Of a stretch of DNA of 64,000 bases, positions 54,558 to 63,330 are shown piece by piece (the stretch's first letter is position 1; the number at the start of each line of letters is the position of its first letter). The position numbers were made by a program, and so were the translations under genes. Under the pieces are notes generated by a model that was given only the letters and a program-made list of their open reading frames with translations, was not told where the DNA came from and did not search any database. The DNA lies in assembly GCA_027488785.1 (NCBI GenBank), contig JAIYAY010000014.1, forward strand, positions 1 to 64,000, written 5' to 3'. This stretch comes from Sphingomonadales bacterium (GTDB taxonomy: Bacteria; Pseudomonadota; Alphaproteobacteria; Sphingomonadales; Sphingomonadaceae).

Positions 54558-55787
54558 GTGCAAAATTCAGAGCAACGGCACATCAGCTTGGACGCGATGC
54601 GCGGTTTTGCGGTGATGGGTATATTGGCGATGAATATCATCGGCTTTGCGATGCCCGAATGGGCCTATGTCACGCCTGCGGCTTATGGCACCGACACTTT
54701 GGCGGACAAAATTGCATGGGCATTTTCCTTCATCTTCATTGACGGCAAAATGCGTGGGCTATTCTCGCTTTTGTTTGGCGCGAGCATGATGCTGATCATC
54801 GATCGCGCCACGGCAAATGGAGAAAGCGCCGCACAGGTGCATTTTCGGCGCATGGCATGGCTCGCTCTATTTGGCCTAGCACATTATTTCTTCATCTGGT
54901 TTGGCGACATCCTGTTCATCTATGCGATTATCGGCATGATTGCCTTTCGTTTCCGCGATTGGACGCCAGAACGGTTGATAAAGGTCGCTTTAATCATTTT
55001 TGCGCTTGGCTTGGTGCTCTGGGGTTTGCAATTTGGGGGGCTTCAGGTCTTTCAATATTTTGCAACCCGGGCCGACGCCAGCGCAGACATGGCCCAGGAG
55101 TTTCGCAAACTGATGGCGAGCGCCGACCTTGCGTTTAACATTGCGCCTGACCTCGCGCTGCACAGGGGCAGCTATGGCGCGATCGTGATGGACAAGTTTG
55201 ACGAGTGGAGCACGCCATTTATCTTCGTGCTGCAGTCCATTGGCGAAACATTGCCGTTGATGATGATCGGTATGGCGATGCAAAAAAGCGGGTTCATGAC
55301 AGGTCATTGGGATGCGGCCGATTACCGGCGCTGGGCCAAGCGGATGGTGCCGCTTGGCTTGCTGCTGACAGCAGGCTTGGCCGTTTGGATGGCTGCCGTT
55401 GATTTTGACCGGATCACGGCGCTCGCGGTTTTTTACTTTTGGGGTGGAATCCCGCGCTTGCTGCTGACAATTGGCTATGCGGCGCTATTGATCATGCTCA
55501 TTGGCCATTATCGCAACCATCCGATGCTCGCGCGGGTCGCCGCGGCGGGGCGCGCCGCGTTCAGTAACTATCTTGGCACCAGCATTGTCATGACGACGAT
55601 TTTTTATGGCTATGGCTTCGGCTTGTTCGGCCATGTGAACCGTGCTGGATTGTGGCTGTTTGTGATGGGGGCTTGGGCGGTGATGTTGCTGTGGTCAAAG
55701 CCATGGTTGATGCAATTTCATTACGGCCCGCTGGAATGGCTGTGGCGGAGCTTAGCGCGCGGGAAAGTGCAATTGATGCGCCGTTAA
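54558..55787 (+). CDS. DUF418 domain membrane protein
   Basis: This 409-aa inner-membrane protein has about ten helices. The N-terminal HISLDAMRGFAVMGILAMNIIGFAMPE and KMRGLFSLLFGASMML are the DUF418 (YeiB-like) start, and the C-terminal domain ends GRAAFSNYLGTSIVMTTIFYGYGFGLF...GPLEWLWRSL. The function is unknown; the family is related to acyltransferase-3-like membrane proteins. The start is GTG 54558 with GGGGG 6 nt upstream. It is divergent from the coq4-like gene. Confidence 0.92.
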   Translation: MQNSEQRHISLDAMRGFAVMGILAMNIIGFAMPEWAYVTPAAYGTDTLADKIAWAFSFIFIDGKMRGLFSLLFGASMMLIIDRATANGESAAQVHFRRMAWLALFGLAHYFFIWFGDILFIYAIIGMIAFRFRDWTPERLIKVALIIFALGLVLWGLQFGGLQVFQYFATRADASADMAQEFRKLMASADLAFNIAPDLALHRGSYGAIVMDKFDEWSTPFIFVLQSIGETLPLMMIGMAMQKSGFMTGHWDAADYRRWAKRMVPLGLLLTAGLAVWMAAVDFDRITALAVFYFWGGIPRLLLTIGYAALLIMLIGHYRNHPMLARVAAAGRAAFSNYLGTSIVMTTIFYGYGFGLFGHVNRAGLWLFVMGAWAVMLLWSKPWLMQFHYGPLEWLWRSLARGKVQLMRR

Positions 55788-55793
55788 TGCTAT

Positions 55794-55808
55794 TGCAATC
55801 AGTTCGCA
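55794..55808. promoter_or_regulatory. Possible Fur-type iron box upstream of bfd
   Basis: TGCAATCAGTTCGCA is an imperfect 15-bp dyad (TGC...GCA ends) similar to alphaproteobacterial Fur/Mur sites. It sits 33 bp before the bfd start. Iron control would fit bfd-bfr, but the match is weak. Confidence 0.3.
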
Positions 55809-55841
55809 TTAACGATAATGGGATTCCATAGGAGTTAATCC

Positions 55842-56012
55842 ATGGTCGTTTGCATCTGTAATGCTATCAAGGAAAAAGACCTGCGCGCTGCGGTGCGTTG
55901 CCCTTCCGAGCGCCCAAATGACGTGTATGCGCGCCTTGGGCGTAAGCCAAAATGTGGTCAGTGCCTATCGTTCGCGCGAAACATTATCAGTTCCGGACCT
56001 GCAACCGCTTAG
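55842..56012 (+). CDS. bfd: Bacterioferritin-associated ferredoxin
   Basis: This 56-aa [2Fe-2S] protein has ligands C4 and C6 (VCICNAI) and C38 and C41 (PKCGQC), the CxC...CxxC spacing of Bfd. Bfd delivers electrons to bacterioferritin to release stored iron. AGGAG lies about 7 nt before the ATG. The bfr gene starts 101 bp downstream in the same direction, which strongly supports the call. The C-terminal tail (SSGPATA) is short. Confidence 0.93.
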   Translation: MVVCICNAIKEKDLRAAVRCPSERPNDVYARLGRKPKCGQCLSFARNIISSGPATA

Positions 56013-56112
56013 CAATAGCGTGTCGAAAAAATCAGCTTTTCTGCCGTTTTCCGCCTTCACGACGATCTATTAACGCGCTAACATACGCGCAAATAACCTA
56101 AAGGAAATGGTC

Positions 56113-56592
56113 ATGAAGGGTGATGCAAAAGTCATCGATTTTTTGAACGAAGCGCTCAAGAATGAACTGACTGCGGTCAATCAATATTGGCTGCATTACC
56201 GCATGCTCGACAATTGGGGCGTATCGCGGCTGGCGCATTTTGAACGGCATGAATCGATTGACGAGATGAAGCATGCCGACAAATTGTCGGAACGGATTTT
56301 GTTTCTGGATGGCCTGCCTAATTTCCAAATGCTTGGCCGTTTGCGCATTGGCGAGACCGTTGAGGAAATCCTGAAAGCCGATCTTGAGCTGGAATATGAA
56401 GCTTTGCCGCTGCTCAAAGATGCCATCGCGCATTGCGAAAGCGTCCGAGATTATGTCAGCCGCGACCTATTCGCAGCGATATTGGAAAGCGAAGAAGAAC
56501 ATGTCGATATGCTGGAAAAGCAGTTCGACTTGATTGCACGCATGGGCATGGAAAATTACGTGCAGTTGCAGTCAAAACCAATCGAGGACTGA
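56113..56592 (+). CDS. bfr: Bacterioferritin
   Basis: This is 159 aa from the ATG at 56113, chosen because AAGGA is 7 nt upstream; an ATG at 56107 would be too close. The numbering matches E. coli Bfr: E18, E51, H54 and E94-type ferroxidase ligands, and Met52 in HESIDEMKHADK, the haem ligand at the dimer interface. It stores iron in a 24-mer shell. It follows bfd. Confidence 0.96.
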   Translation: MKGDAKVIDFLNEALKNELTAVNQYWLHYRMLDNWGVSRLAHFERHESIDEMKHADKLSERILFLDGLPNFQMLGRLRIGETVEEILKADLELEYEALPLLKDAIAHCESVRDYVSRDLFAAILESEEEHVDMLEKQFDLIARMGMENYVQLQSKPIED

Positions 56593-56610
56593 ACCTAAAG
56601 CGGGGTCGGC

Positions 56611-58014
56611 TTATCCATTGTCCGCGAATGGATTTTTCGACGAACGGAAGTTGATCCGCACAGGCACGGCGCCGAAATCTAAATCGCGGCGAATACCGTT
56701 TAGCAAATAGCGCGCATAGCTTGCCGGTAGCTCGTCAGTCCGGTTGCCAAAGATCACAAAGGTTGGCGGGCGGTTCCGTGCTTGGGTCATGTACCGCAGC
56801 TTGATCCGCTTGCCGCCAGGGGCAGGTGGCGGGTTGGCCGAAATCGCAGCTTCAAACCAGCGGTTGAGTATGCCCGTTGGCACGCGCTTGTTCCAAGCTT
56901 CACGCGCATCGAACGCAGCGGAAATCATTTGGTCAAGACCCTTGCCGGTCAATGCAGATACAGCGATCAAGGGAACGCCCTTCAACTGCGACAGGCCTTC
57001 TTCGAGCGCGGCACGAATGCCCTTGAATAGCCCGCTGCCATCGACCGCCACATCCCATTTGTTGATCGCGATGATCAGCGCGCGGCCCTCTTGAAGCACA
57101 TGGTCGGCAATTTTCAGGTCCTGCACTTCCAAACCCTTGGTCGCGTCAAGCAGCAGCACGACAACTTCGGCAAAGTCGATCGCGTGGCGCGCGTCGGCGA
57201 CCGATAGCTTCTCCAACTTGTCCTGCACCTTGGCGCGTTTGCGCATTCCGGCGGTATCGATCAAGCGCACGCGGCGCTCGGTCAATAAAGGCGGGATATT
57301 GCCGTCTTCATCAGGCTCACCTTCTTTCGGGCTGGGGTCTGTCCAGATCCAGTCCACCGAAATACTGTCGCGGGTAATCCCGGCCTCAGGGCCTGTAATC
57401 AAACGATTTTCGCCCAATAATTTGTTGATCAGCGTTGATTTGCCAGCATTTGGACGCCCCACAATCGCCAGCTTCAATATGGCATCGGGTGCTTCGGGGT
57501 CCGGCACCTCAAACGCGCCGCCGTCAATATGCGGCAGCAAAGATTGGAACAGGTCGGCCATGCCTTCGCCATGTTCGCCGCTGATCGCAATGGGGTCCCC
57601 AAATCCCAGCGCATAGCTTTCTAAGATGCCATTATCGCCTTGCTTGCCCTCAGCTTTATTGACCGCAAGTACGACCGGCGTCTTACTGCTGCGCAGCCAA
57701 CGGGCAATTTCTTCGTCGAGCGGGGTGACGCCAACACGGCCATCGATTAGGAACAGGGCAACTTGCGCCCCTGCAATTGCGGCCTCGGTTTGCATCCGCA
57801 TTCTACCGGGCAGGGTGTCGGGATCTTCATCCTCATAGCCCGCTGTATCGACAATGGTGAATTCCAAATCGAACAAGCGGCCTTCGCCTTCACGGCGATC
57901 GCGCGTGACACCCGGCATGTCATCGACCAAAGCGAGTTTCTTGCCAACCAAGCGGTTGAACAAAGTGGACTTGCCGACATTAGGCCGACCAATAATGGCT
58001 ACCGTCGGCAACAT
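56611..58014 (-). CDS. der: Ribosome biogenesis GTPase Der (EngA)
   Basis: This 467-aa tandem GTPase acts in 50S ribosome assembly. The first G domain has GRPNVGKSTLFNRLVGKK and DTAGYE; the second has GRPNAGKSTLINKLLGE and DTAGMR, with NKAE and NKWD specificity motifs. The C-terminal KH-like domain includes NRWFEAAISANPPP and a basic patch. It is the last gene of yfgM-bamB-der, 21 bp after bamB. Confidence 0.97.
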   Translation of the reverse strand: MLPTVAIIGRPNVGKSTLFNRLVGKKLALVDDMPGVTRDRREGEGRLFDLEFTIVDTAGYEDEDPDTLPGRMRMQTEAAIAGAQVALFLIDGRVGVTPLDEEIARWLRSSKTPVVLAVNKAEGKQGDNGILESYALGFGDPIAISGEHGEGMADLFQSLLPHIDGGAFEVPDPEAPDAILKLAIVGRPNAGKSTLINKLLGENRLITGPEAGITRDSISVDWIWTDPSPKEGEPDEDGNIPPLLTERRVRLIDTAGMRKRAKVQDKLEKLSVADARHAIDFAEVVVLLLDATKGLEVQDLKIADHVLQEGRALIIAINKWDVAVDGSGLFKGIRAALEEGLSQLKGVPLIAVSALTGKGLDQMISAAFDAREAWNKRVPTGILNRWFEAAISANPPPAPGGKRIKLRYMTQARNRPPTFVIFGNRTDELPASYARYLLNGIRRDLDFGAVPVRINFRSSKNPFADNG

Positions 58015-58035
58015 GCCGCAACTCTCCTTTAGGGC

Positions 58036-59385
58036 CTAGCCGCGAAACGCGGAAATGCGGCCGGAATCATCCAGAATATATAAAGTGTTGTTCGCGACAA
58101 TCGGCGCAAGCGACACATCGGATTTCAGGTCAGCAACTTCCGTCGCGGTGCCATCTTCCGGCGCTACCACCCAGATTGCGCCGCGCGAATTGGCAACGAT
58201 CAAGCGGCCGCCCGCAAGTATCGGGCCATACCAGCTAATCGGGCCCTTTTTCTTCTTTGCATTTTCGTAGCGTTGCAGCTTCGAAATCCAGCGGATTTTG
58301 CCGCTGGAACGTGCAACGCTCAGCAACCGTGCTTCGTCGGTCATGACGAATACCCAATCGCCTGCCGTCACCGGTGTTGAAATCCCCGCAATGTTGATTT
58401 CCCAAATGCGCTGGCCCGTTACGAGTTCATAAGACGCCATGCGTCCACCTTTGCCCAACGCAAAGACGCGACCTCGGTCGATGACAGGATCGGCATCAAT
58501 ATCGGTCAGCGTCGAAACTGACGTCGACATCGCGGTGCGCGACAAGGTATCGTTCCACAGGCTGCGGCCATTTTCATAACGATAGGCGGCAAGCTCACCG
58601 CTGGAATAACCAGCGATGACCGTGCCTTGCGCAGCGGCAGGGGCGCCAACGCCGAATATGCCCGATGCCGCCACGGGGCCGGCTTCTTTCCATTGCGGTT
58701 CACCATCGCTTTGGCGCAGCGCGTAAATCTGGTTGTCCTGCGTCATCACATATAGGTTGCCGTTGGACAATGTAGGCGCGCCGCGCAACGGGCCGGCTGG
58801 ACGCTTTTTCCAAATAAGCGCGCCGGTATCCGCCGCGAGCGCGGCGACGTCGCCGACGCCATTGGTGGCAAAGATGGTGCTGTTGGTGGCGCTGACGCCG
58901 CCGCCATAACGGGATGGCTTGCCATCGCTTTCGACCTCAAGCGCGTTCGACCAGATTTGGGCGCCCGTGTTCGCATCAAATGCCGTCACCCGCGCCGTGG
59001 TGTCGACCACATAGACGCGGCCATCGCTCATCACCGGGCTCGCGGCCAGGCGCGCGCGCGGGTTGGCGCCGGTTACATCTGCGGTCCAAATGCGTGTCAG
59101 GCCTTGACCAAGCGCGACATGGCCGGGCGATTTCGACGCATTACCGCCGGGCTGTGCCCATGCCTCGTTGACTATCGCTGGCGGCAGGGTAACGGCGACG
59201 TTCGCCAAGGATGGATCGACCTCGGTGTCACGCTCTGTGCCCAAGATGCTGACGCGAGCGCCGACAGTTGGCGTGTTGTTTTTCTTGCCGGCATCACCAC
59301 GCACACTGTCAAGGACAGCGCAGCCACCAAGCATCGTTGTCGCGGCGAGCGCCAGAAGCAATTTAGATACGGTCTTCACTATCAC
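58036..59385 (-). CDS. bamB: BamB-like outer-membrane assembly lipoprotein (PQQ-type beta propeller)
   Basis: This 449-aa protein has lipobox TMLGGC (Cys22) and an eight-bladed PQQ-like propeller with repeated GxVYVxD/AxDxxTGxxxW units, for example GRVYVVDTTARVTAFDANTGAQIW and NGNLYVMTQDNQIYALRQSDGEPQW. BamB is an accessory of the BAM complex that inserts outer-membrane proteins. It lies between yfgM-like and der, the usual arrangement, and overlaps yfgM by 4 nt. Confidence 0.92.
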   Translation of the reverse strand: MIVKTVSKLLLALAATTMLGGCAVLDSVRGDAGKKNNTPTVGARVSILGTERDTEVDPSLANVAVTLPPAIVNEAWAQPGGNASKSPGHVALGQGLTRIWTADVTGANPRARLAASPVMSDGRVYVVDTTARVTAFDANTGAQIWSNALEVESDGKPSRYGGGVSATNSTIFATNGVGDVAALAADTGALIWKKRPAGPLRGAPTLSNGNLYVMTQDNQIYALRQSDGEPQWKEAGPVAASGIFGVGAPAAAQGTVIAGYSSGELAAYRYENGRSLWNDTLSRTAMSTSVSTLTDIDADPVIDRGRVFALGKGGRMASYELVTGQRIWEINIAGISTPVTAGDWVFVMTDEARLLSVARSSGKIRWISKLQRYENAKKKKGPISWYGPILAGGRLIVANSRGAIWVVAPEDGTATEVADLKSDVSLAPIVANNTLYILDDSGRISAFRG

Positions 59386-60146
59386 TCTCCTTTGGCGGCG
59401 GTATCGCCAGCCTTCGATGCCGCATTGCGGTTTGCTTCAAGCTGAACGGTATCGACACCAAGCGCACCAGCCATTTGCTGCGCACGGCTGCGCAAGGTCT
59501 GCGGCGCGTCCTCCTGTTTCGCAATCTGCGCAAAAATTGGCCCGGCCATATTGTCTTTGCCCATCTTGATATAGGCCAAGGCGGTCAATTCGCCGGCGCT
59601 GCCGAAATAGGGGTGACCAGCGGTGGCCAGCGGTTTCAACCGATCAATCACTTGCTGCGGCGGGATGGTATCAAATTCTGCACTCACTTGGCGGATCAGC
59701 GCCAGATCGCGGAACGTCTGCGGCAGGCTGTCGTCGCCGGCCACCTTGGCATAGATGGCAATGGCCTTCTTAGTCTCGCCATCTTCGCCGAGCAGATTTG
59801 CCTCGACCAATTGCGCCATGGCCCGATATCCGGGTTGATCGGCTTGTGCGAGCTTTGCCAATTTGGCGCGGGCCTCTTTTTCTTGCCCAGCGCGTAACTT
59901 ATCCATGGCGTCGACAAATTCTTCGCTTTGCAGATCTGCCGCAGCCTGCACTTGGTTTTGATAGATTATCCAGCCACCAAAGGCCACAAGTCCGGCCACC
60001 ACAGCTGCCAACAGCCAGCGGCCATAACGTTTCCAAAAACTGGTCAGATCACTTGCGCGGACGGCATCGTCCACCTCACGCAAAAATGCCTCGTCGCTGC
60101 CGCTCCGGTCTTTATCCGCGGGCTTTTCAGTCGGTGTCAAAGCCAA
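59382..60146 (-). CDS. YfgM-like TPR membrane protein (DUF2133 family)
   Basis: This 254-aa protein has a cytosolic N-terminus (about 38 aa), one membrane helix, WLLAAVVAGLVAFGGWIIY, and a periplasmic TPR-like part: ADLQSEEFVDAMDKLRAGQEKEA, then ALIRQVSAEFDTIPPQQVIDRLKPLA and later repeats. YfgM associates with SecYEG and periplasmic chaperones. It is the first gene of yfgM-bamB-der and ends rich in Lys/Ala. Confidence 0.88.
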   Translation of the reverse strand: MALTPTEKPADKDRSGSDEAFLREVDDAVRASDLTSFWKRYGRWLLAAVVAGLVAFGGWIIYQNQVQAAADLQSEEFVDAMDKLRAGQEKEARAKLAKLAQADQPGYRAMAQLVEANLLGEDGETKKAIAIYAKVAGDDSLPQTFRDLALIRQVSAEFDTIPPQQVIDRLKPLATAGHPYFGSAGELTALAYIKMGKDNMAGPIFAQIAKQEDAPQTLRSRAQQMAGALGVDTVQLEANRNAASKAGDTAAKGE

Positions 60147-60223
60147 AAGGGCCTCCGAATTTGTTTAGTCAAAATTAGTTAAGCCAGTCCTTAGCCCGAC
60201 TTGGCCCGATAGGCCAGCCTGCT

Positions 60224-61090
60224 TTATACGGGCTGATACAGCTGGTCAGGGCCGGGGAAGCTGCGGTCACGGACGCCGGTGGCATAAGCGCGCACCGCGT
60301 CTTCTACGCTGACGCCCATGTTACCGAATTTCTTGACGAATTTCGGTACGCGATCAAACAGACCGAGCATGTCTTCGGCGACCAACACTTGGCCGTCGCA
60401 CTGCGCCGATGCGCCAATGCCGATGGTCGGGCAGGCGACTTTCTGCGTGATTTCGATGGCGATATGTTCCAGCACGCCTTCAATCACCATGGCAAATGCC
60501 CCAGCGTCGGACATGGCAATCGCATCATCGACGATAGATTGGGCTTCCTCGGGGCTTTTGCCGCGCACGCCATAGCCGCCAAGGATGTTCACCGCCTGCG
60601 GGGTCAATCCCACATGCGCCATGACCGGAATGCCGCGGGAGGTCAGGAATTCCACGGTGGGCGCAAGCACCTTGCCGCCTTCTAGCTTCACGGCTGCCGC
60701 GCCGGTTTCTTTCAATAGCCGCGACGCGTTGACAAATGCCTGCTCGGGCGAGGCTTCATAAGACCCAAAGGGCATATCGACGATGACGGCGGCGTGATAG
60801 CTGCCACGCACAACCGCCGCGCCGTGCGCCGCCATCATTTCCATCGTCACCGCCACGGTATGCGGCAGGCCGTAAATCACTTGCCCCAGCGAATCACCGA
60901 CCAGCAGCATGTCGCAATGCGGGTCCATCAACTGCGCCATGCGGACGGTATAGGCCGTCAACATCACCAAAGGCTCCTTGCCCTTTTGCTGCCGGATGCG
61001 CGGCACAGTCAGGCGCTTCATCGGCGACGGTGTCGGGTTCGCACGGCTGGTGGATGTGTCGAAAGTGAGCGTTTTAGGATGTGTAGACAT
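60224..61090 (-). CDS. panB: 3-methyl-2-oxobutanoate hydroxymethyltransferase
   Basis: This 288-aa TIM-barrel enzyme makes ketopantoate from alpha-ketoisovalerate and methylene-THF for pantothenate/CoA. Marks: VMLTAYTVRMAQLMDPHCDMLLVGDSLGQVIYG (metal-binding Asp) and GASAQCDGQVLVAEDMLGL with PKFVKKF. A Met at 61021 gives a 265-aa protein nearer the usual length, so the N-terminal 23 residues are uncertain. It stands alone, 77 bp from yfgM. Confidence 0.95.
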   Translation of the reverse strand: MSTHPKTLTFDTSTSRANPTPSPMKRLTVPRIRQQKGKEPLVMLTAYTVRMAQLMDPHCDMLLVGDSLGQVIYGLPHTVAVTMEMMAAHGAAVVRGSYHAAVIVDMPFGSYEASPEQAFVNASRLLKETGAAAVKLEGGKVLAPTVEFLTSRGIPVMAHVGLTPQAVNILGGYGVRGKSPEEAQSIVDDAIAMSDAGAFAMVIEGVLEHIAIEITQKVACPTIGIGASAQCDGQVLVAEDMLGLFDRVPKFVKKFGNMGVSVEDAVRAYATGVRDRSFPGPDQLYQPV

Positions 61091-61155
61091 AGCGCAAGGG
61101 CTTAGCCGCTAAACGCCGCGGGCAAAAGGAAGAACGGGCGAGATGTTATATTTGG

Positions 61156-61184
61156 TTGACTCAATGTTAAAAATTTATAACATT
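61156..61184. promoter_or_regulatory. Candidate promoter with overlapping operator palindrome
   Basis: TTGACT (61156-61161) looks like a -35. A perfect inverted repeat AATGTTA-N8-TAACATT (61163-61169, 61178-61184) lies where the spacer and -10 would be. ATGTTAT also occurs once more at about 61143. It precedes the small membrane protein plus Xre regulator pair, so it may be the regulator's own operator. Confidence 0.5.
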
Positions 61185-61216
61185 AAGTACGAATCAATTA
61201 ACATGGAGATGTGCTA

Positions 61217-61639
61217 ATGTCGTTTCGTGAGAAAATTCACTGGGTGGCTTTTCTAAGCCTCATACTGGGCTTTGGCTGGTATTTCATGTCTTACCCTTGG
61301 GCTGTCGCCAACACGCGCGGTGGTATGCTGACCTCAGTCTGGATGCTTATTCCGACGACCATCATTTTTCTGGTGCCGATGGTTGCCGGGACTGTTTGGT
61401 TCGCTATCCGCACACCAAAAGAGGCAAATCTCAAGGAAGATGAGCGCGAAAAAACGATTCATCTCAAGGGAACCCATGCGGCTTATTACCCGTTGGTCCT
61501 TGGAATATGGGCCAACATCTTTGCCCTCATTAATGGCCTAAGCTACGGTTGGTCAGTCAATATTCTGATGGCTACGTTGGTGTCGGCAGAATTGATACGC
61601 GTGGGTGCACAGCTGTATCTTTACCGGCGCGGTTATTGA
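61217..61639 (+). CDS. Four-helix membrane protein cotranscribed with an Xre regulator
   Basis: This is 140 aa from ATG 61217 with GGAGAT 6 nt upstream; a GTG at 61211 is an alternative. Four hydrophobic helices: VAFLSLILGFGWYFMSYPW, SVWMLIPTTIIFLVPMVAGTVWFA, YYPLVLGIWANIFALINGL and SVNILMATLVSAELIRVGAQLYL. A charged loop (RTPKEANLKEDEREKTI) lies in the middle. The family is not recognised by name. The next gene, an Xre-type regulator, starts 3 bp later, a pairing common for this kind of membrane protein. Confidence 0.8.
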   Translation: MSFREKIHWVAFLSLILGFGWYFMSYPWAVANTRGGMLTSVWMLIPTTIIFLVPMVAGTVWFAIRTPKEANLKEDEREKTIHLKGTHAAYYPLVLGIWANIFALINGLSYGWSVNILMATLVSAELIRVGAQLYLYRRGY

Positions 61640-61642
61640 ACG

Positions 61643-61864
61643 ATGGCGCAGGCACCCTTTACCAACGACATTAAAACCTTACGCTTCTTGGCGGGCGAAA
61701 TGACGCAAGGCGATCTGGGCGACAGGGTCGGCGTCACGCGTCAAACCATCGCCGCCATCGAACAGGGCAAATATTCTCCCTCGCTTGAGGTCGCGTTTCG
61801 AATCGCGCATGTGTTTGGCAAGCCGCTTGAGGAGGTTTTCCAGTGGACCGCTAAAGCCGGATAA
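61643..61864 (+). CDS. Xre-family helix-turn-helix regulator
   Basis: The 73-aa protein is almost entirely a Cro/C1-type HTH: IKTLRFLAGEMTQGDLGDRVGVTRQTIAAIEQGKYSPSLEVAFRIAHVFGKPLEEVFQW. This short form is the common repressor of small membrane-protein operons. It starts 3 bp after the membrane protein gene and likely controls the palindrome upstream of the pair. Confidence 0.93.
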   Translation: MAQAPFTNDIKTLRFLAGEMTQGDLGDRVGVTRQTIAAIEQGKYSPSLEVAFRIAHVFGKPLEEVFQWTAKAG

Positions 61865-61882
61865 AGCGTGAAGATCCGTCCG

Positions 61883-62233
61883 TTATCGCTTCTTGGAAAA
61901 TGCAGCGCACTTGGCAATCAGCGCCGTCATTTCATCCACGGGAATGATGTGCTTCGGGCCGAAATTGAAACAGGATTTGCCCTGCATGCGCTTGCGTAAG
62001 GTGTCGGAAATTTCGTCCAGTAAGACGGGGTCGAGATACACCGGAAACAGGTGAAACGAGACATAGCTTTTCTTAATTTGAACTGCTGCAAACATCTCCG
62101 GCGTGCCATCGGCTTTCACTGTTTCGAGATAATAATTGTCTGCCGCATCCCGCGTTACATGAAAGTCGGGTTCATAAGATTTCAGGATATCCCTCAGCGT
62201 CGAAAATATCTCTGCGGCCACTTTATTCTCCAA
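61883..62233 (-). CDS. Hypothetical protein, possibly DUF1801/YdhG-like
   Basis: This 116-aa soluble protein has VQIKKSYVSFHLFPVYLDPVLLDEISDTLRKRMQGKSCFNF, reminiscent of the DUF1801 (YdhG-like) fold but not a certain match. It overlaps the glycerophosphodiesterase gene's stop by 11 nt, and that gene is upstream, so the two are likely coupled. The function is unknown. Confidence 0.65.
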   Translation of the reverse strand: MENKVAAEIFSTLRDILKSYEPDFHVTRDAADNYYLETVKADGTPEMFAAVQIKKSYVSFHLFPVYLDPVLLDEISDTLRKRMQGKSCFNFGPKHIIPVDEMTALIAKCAAFSKKR

Positions 62234-63305
62234 TTGCGTTCGCCCGCGCCGAAACCGCCTCTGTTACATTATCGCTGAAAATGCCGTCGATACCCGTGGC
62301 CAAGAAGGCTTTTATTTCTGCCTTCAAGTCACCCACGCCTCGCGGATCAATGCCGGATTTCTGCGCGAGCGGCAGGAAGTAATTTTCGCGGCGGAATGTC
62401 CATGGGTGGACCGCAAGGCCGACCTTATGTGCGTCGGCAACTAGGGTTGTAGGATCGCCCAGATTGCCCAGCAATGTACGTGGGATGACGAGCGCCTTAT
62501 TGGGACCAATGCCGTCGGCATACGTCGCAATGGTTTTCAGGCCTTCTGCGCGCGCCATTTGGGAATAGGTCAAATCGCTGCGGTCGGGTGGGCTCCCTGT
62601 TTCCGCCATCAACTGGATTAGGCGCAATTTGGTCTTGGGCCGTAAGGCCTTTAGATTTTCGACCTCGAATGACTGGATGAACACCGGCGCACTTTTTTCA
62701 ACATGGCCAAATTTTGCGAGCGCTGCCAATAATGGCGCTTCATGCGGCAGGCCAATCGCGGTGAAATAGCTGGGATGCTTGGTTTCGGGATAAATGCCAA
62801 TCGTTCGTCCCGTTGCCGTGCTTTGCGCCTTGGCCAGCGCAAGGATCTCGTCAAAAGTCGGTATCTCAAACTGCCCGTCATAGGCCATATTGGCACTACG
62901 CAATTGCGGCAGGCGTTCTTTGGCGCGCAACCTCTTCAATTCCGCCAGCGTAAAATCCTCGGTAAACCAGCCTGTCATTTTCTGACCATCGATGGTTTTG
63001 CTTGTCTTGCGGTCGGCAAATTCGGGCTTATCCGCAACGTCAGTGGTTTCGGAAATCTCATTCTCATGTCGCGCGACCAGGACGCCATCTTTGGTCAGCA
63101 CAAGGTCCGGCTCAATATAGTCGGCACCTTGTTCAATCGCGAGGCTGTAGCTTGCCAACGTATGCTCCGGTCGCTCACCGCTCGCGCCGCGATGGGCGAT
63201 GACGATGACTTGGCCTTCAAGCGGTTTTTCCATGGCGTGGCTTTCCGAAATGGAGAAGGGCGACAATAAGAGGGTGGCGATCAAGAGGGGAAGCAAAAGT
63301 TTCAT
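62223..63305 (-). CDS. Glycerophosphodiester phosphodiesterase, exported (GlpQ-like)
   Basis: This is 360 aa from the ATG at 63305, which has AAGGAGG 5-6 nt upstream; earlier in-frame starts lie in the next gene. A signal peptide, LLLPLLIATLLLSPFSI, leads to the periplasm. GDPD marks: VIAHRGASGERPEHTLASY, ADYIEPDLVLTKDGVLVARHENEI and later GIYPETKHPSYF. It cleaves glycerophosphodiesters to glycerol 3-phosphate and alcohols. It is similar to the GlpQ type with long loops. Confidence 0.93.
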   Translation of the reverse strand: MKLLLPLLIATLLLSPFSISESHAMEKPLEGQVIVIAHRGASGERPEHTLASYSLAIEQGADYIEPDLVLTKDGVLVARHENEISETTDVADKPEFADRKTSKTIDGQKMTGWFTEDFTLAELKRLRAKERLPQLRSANMAYDGQFEIPTFDEILALAKAQSTATGRTIGIYPETKHPSYFTAIGLPHEAPLLAALAKFGHVEKSAPVFIQSFEVENLKALRPKTKLRLIQLMAETGSPPDRSDLTYSQMARAEGLKTIATYADGIGPNKALVIPRTLLGNLGDPTTLVADAHKVGLAVHPWTFRRENYFLPLAQKSGIDPRGVGDLKAEIKAFLATGIDGIFSDNVTEAVSARANAIGE

Positions 63306-63330
63306 AATGCCTCCTTGCCCCCGCGACGTT

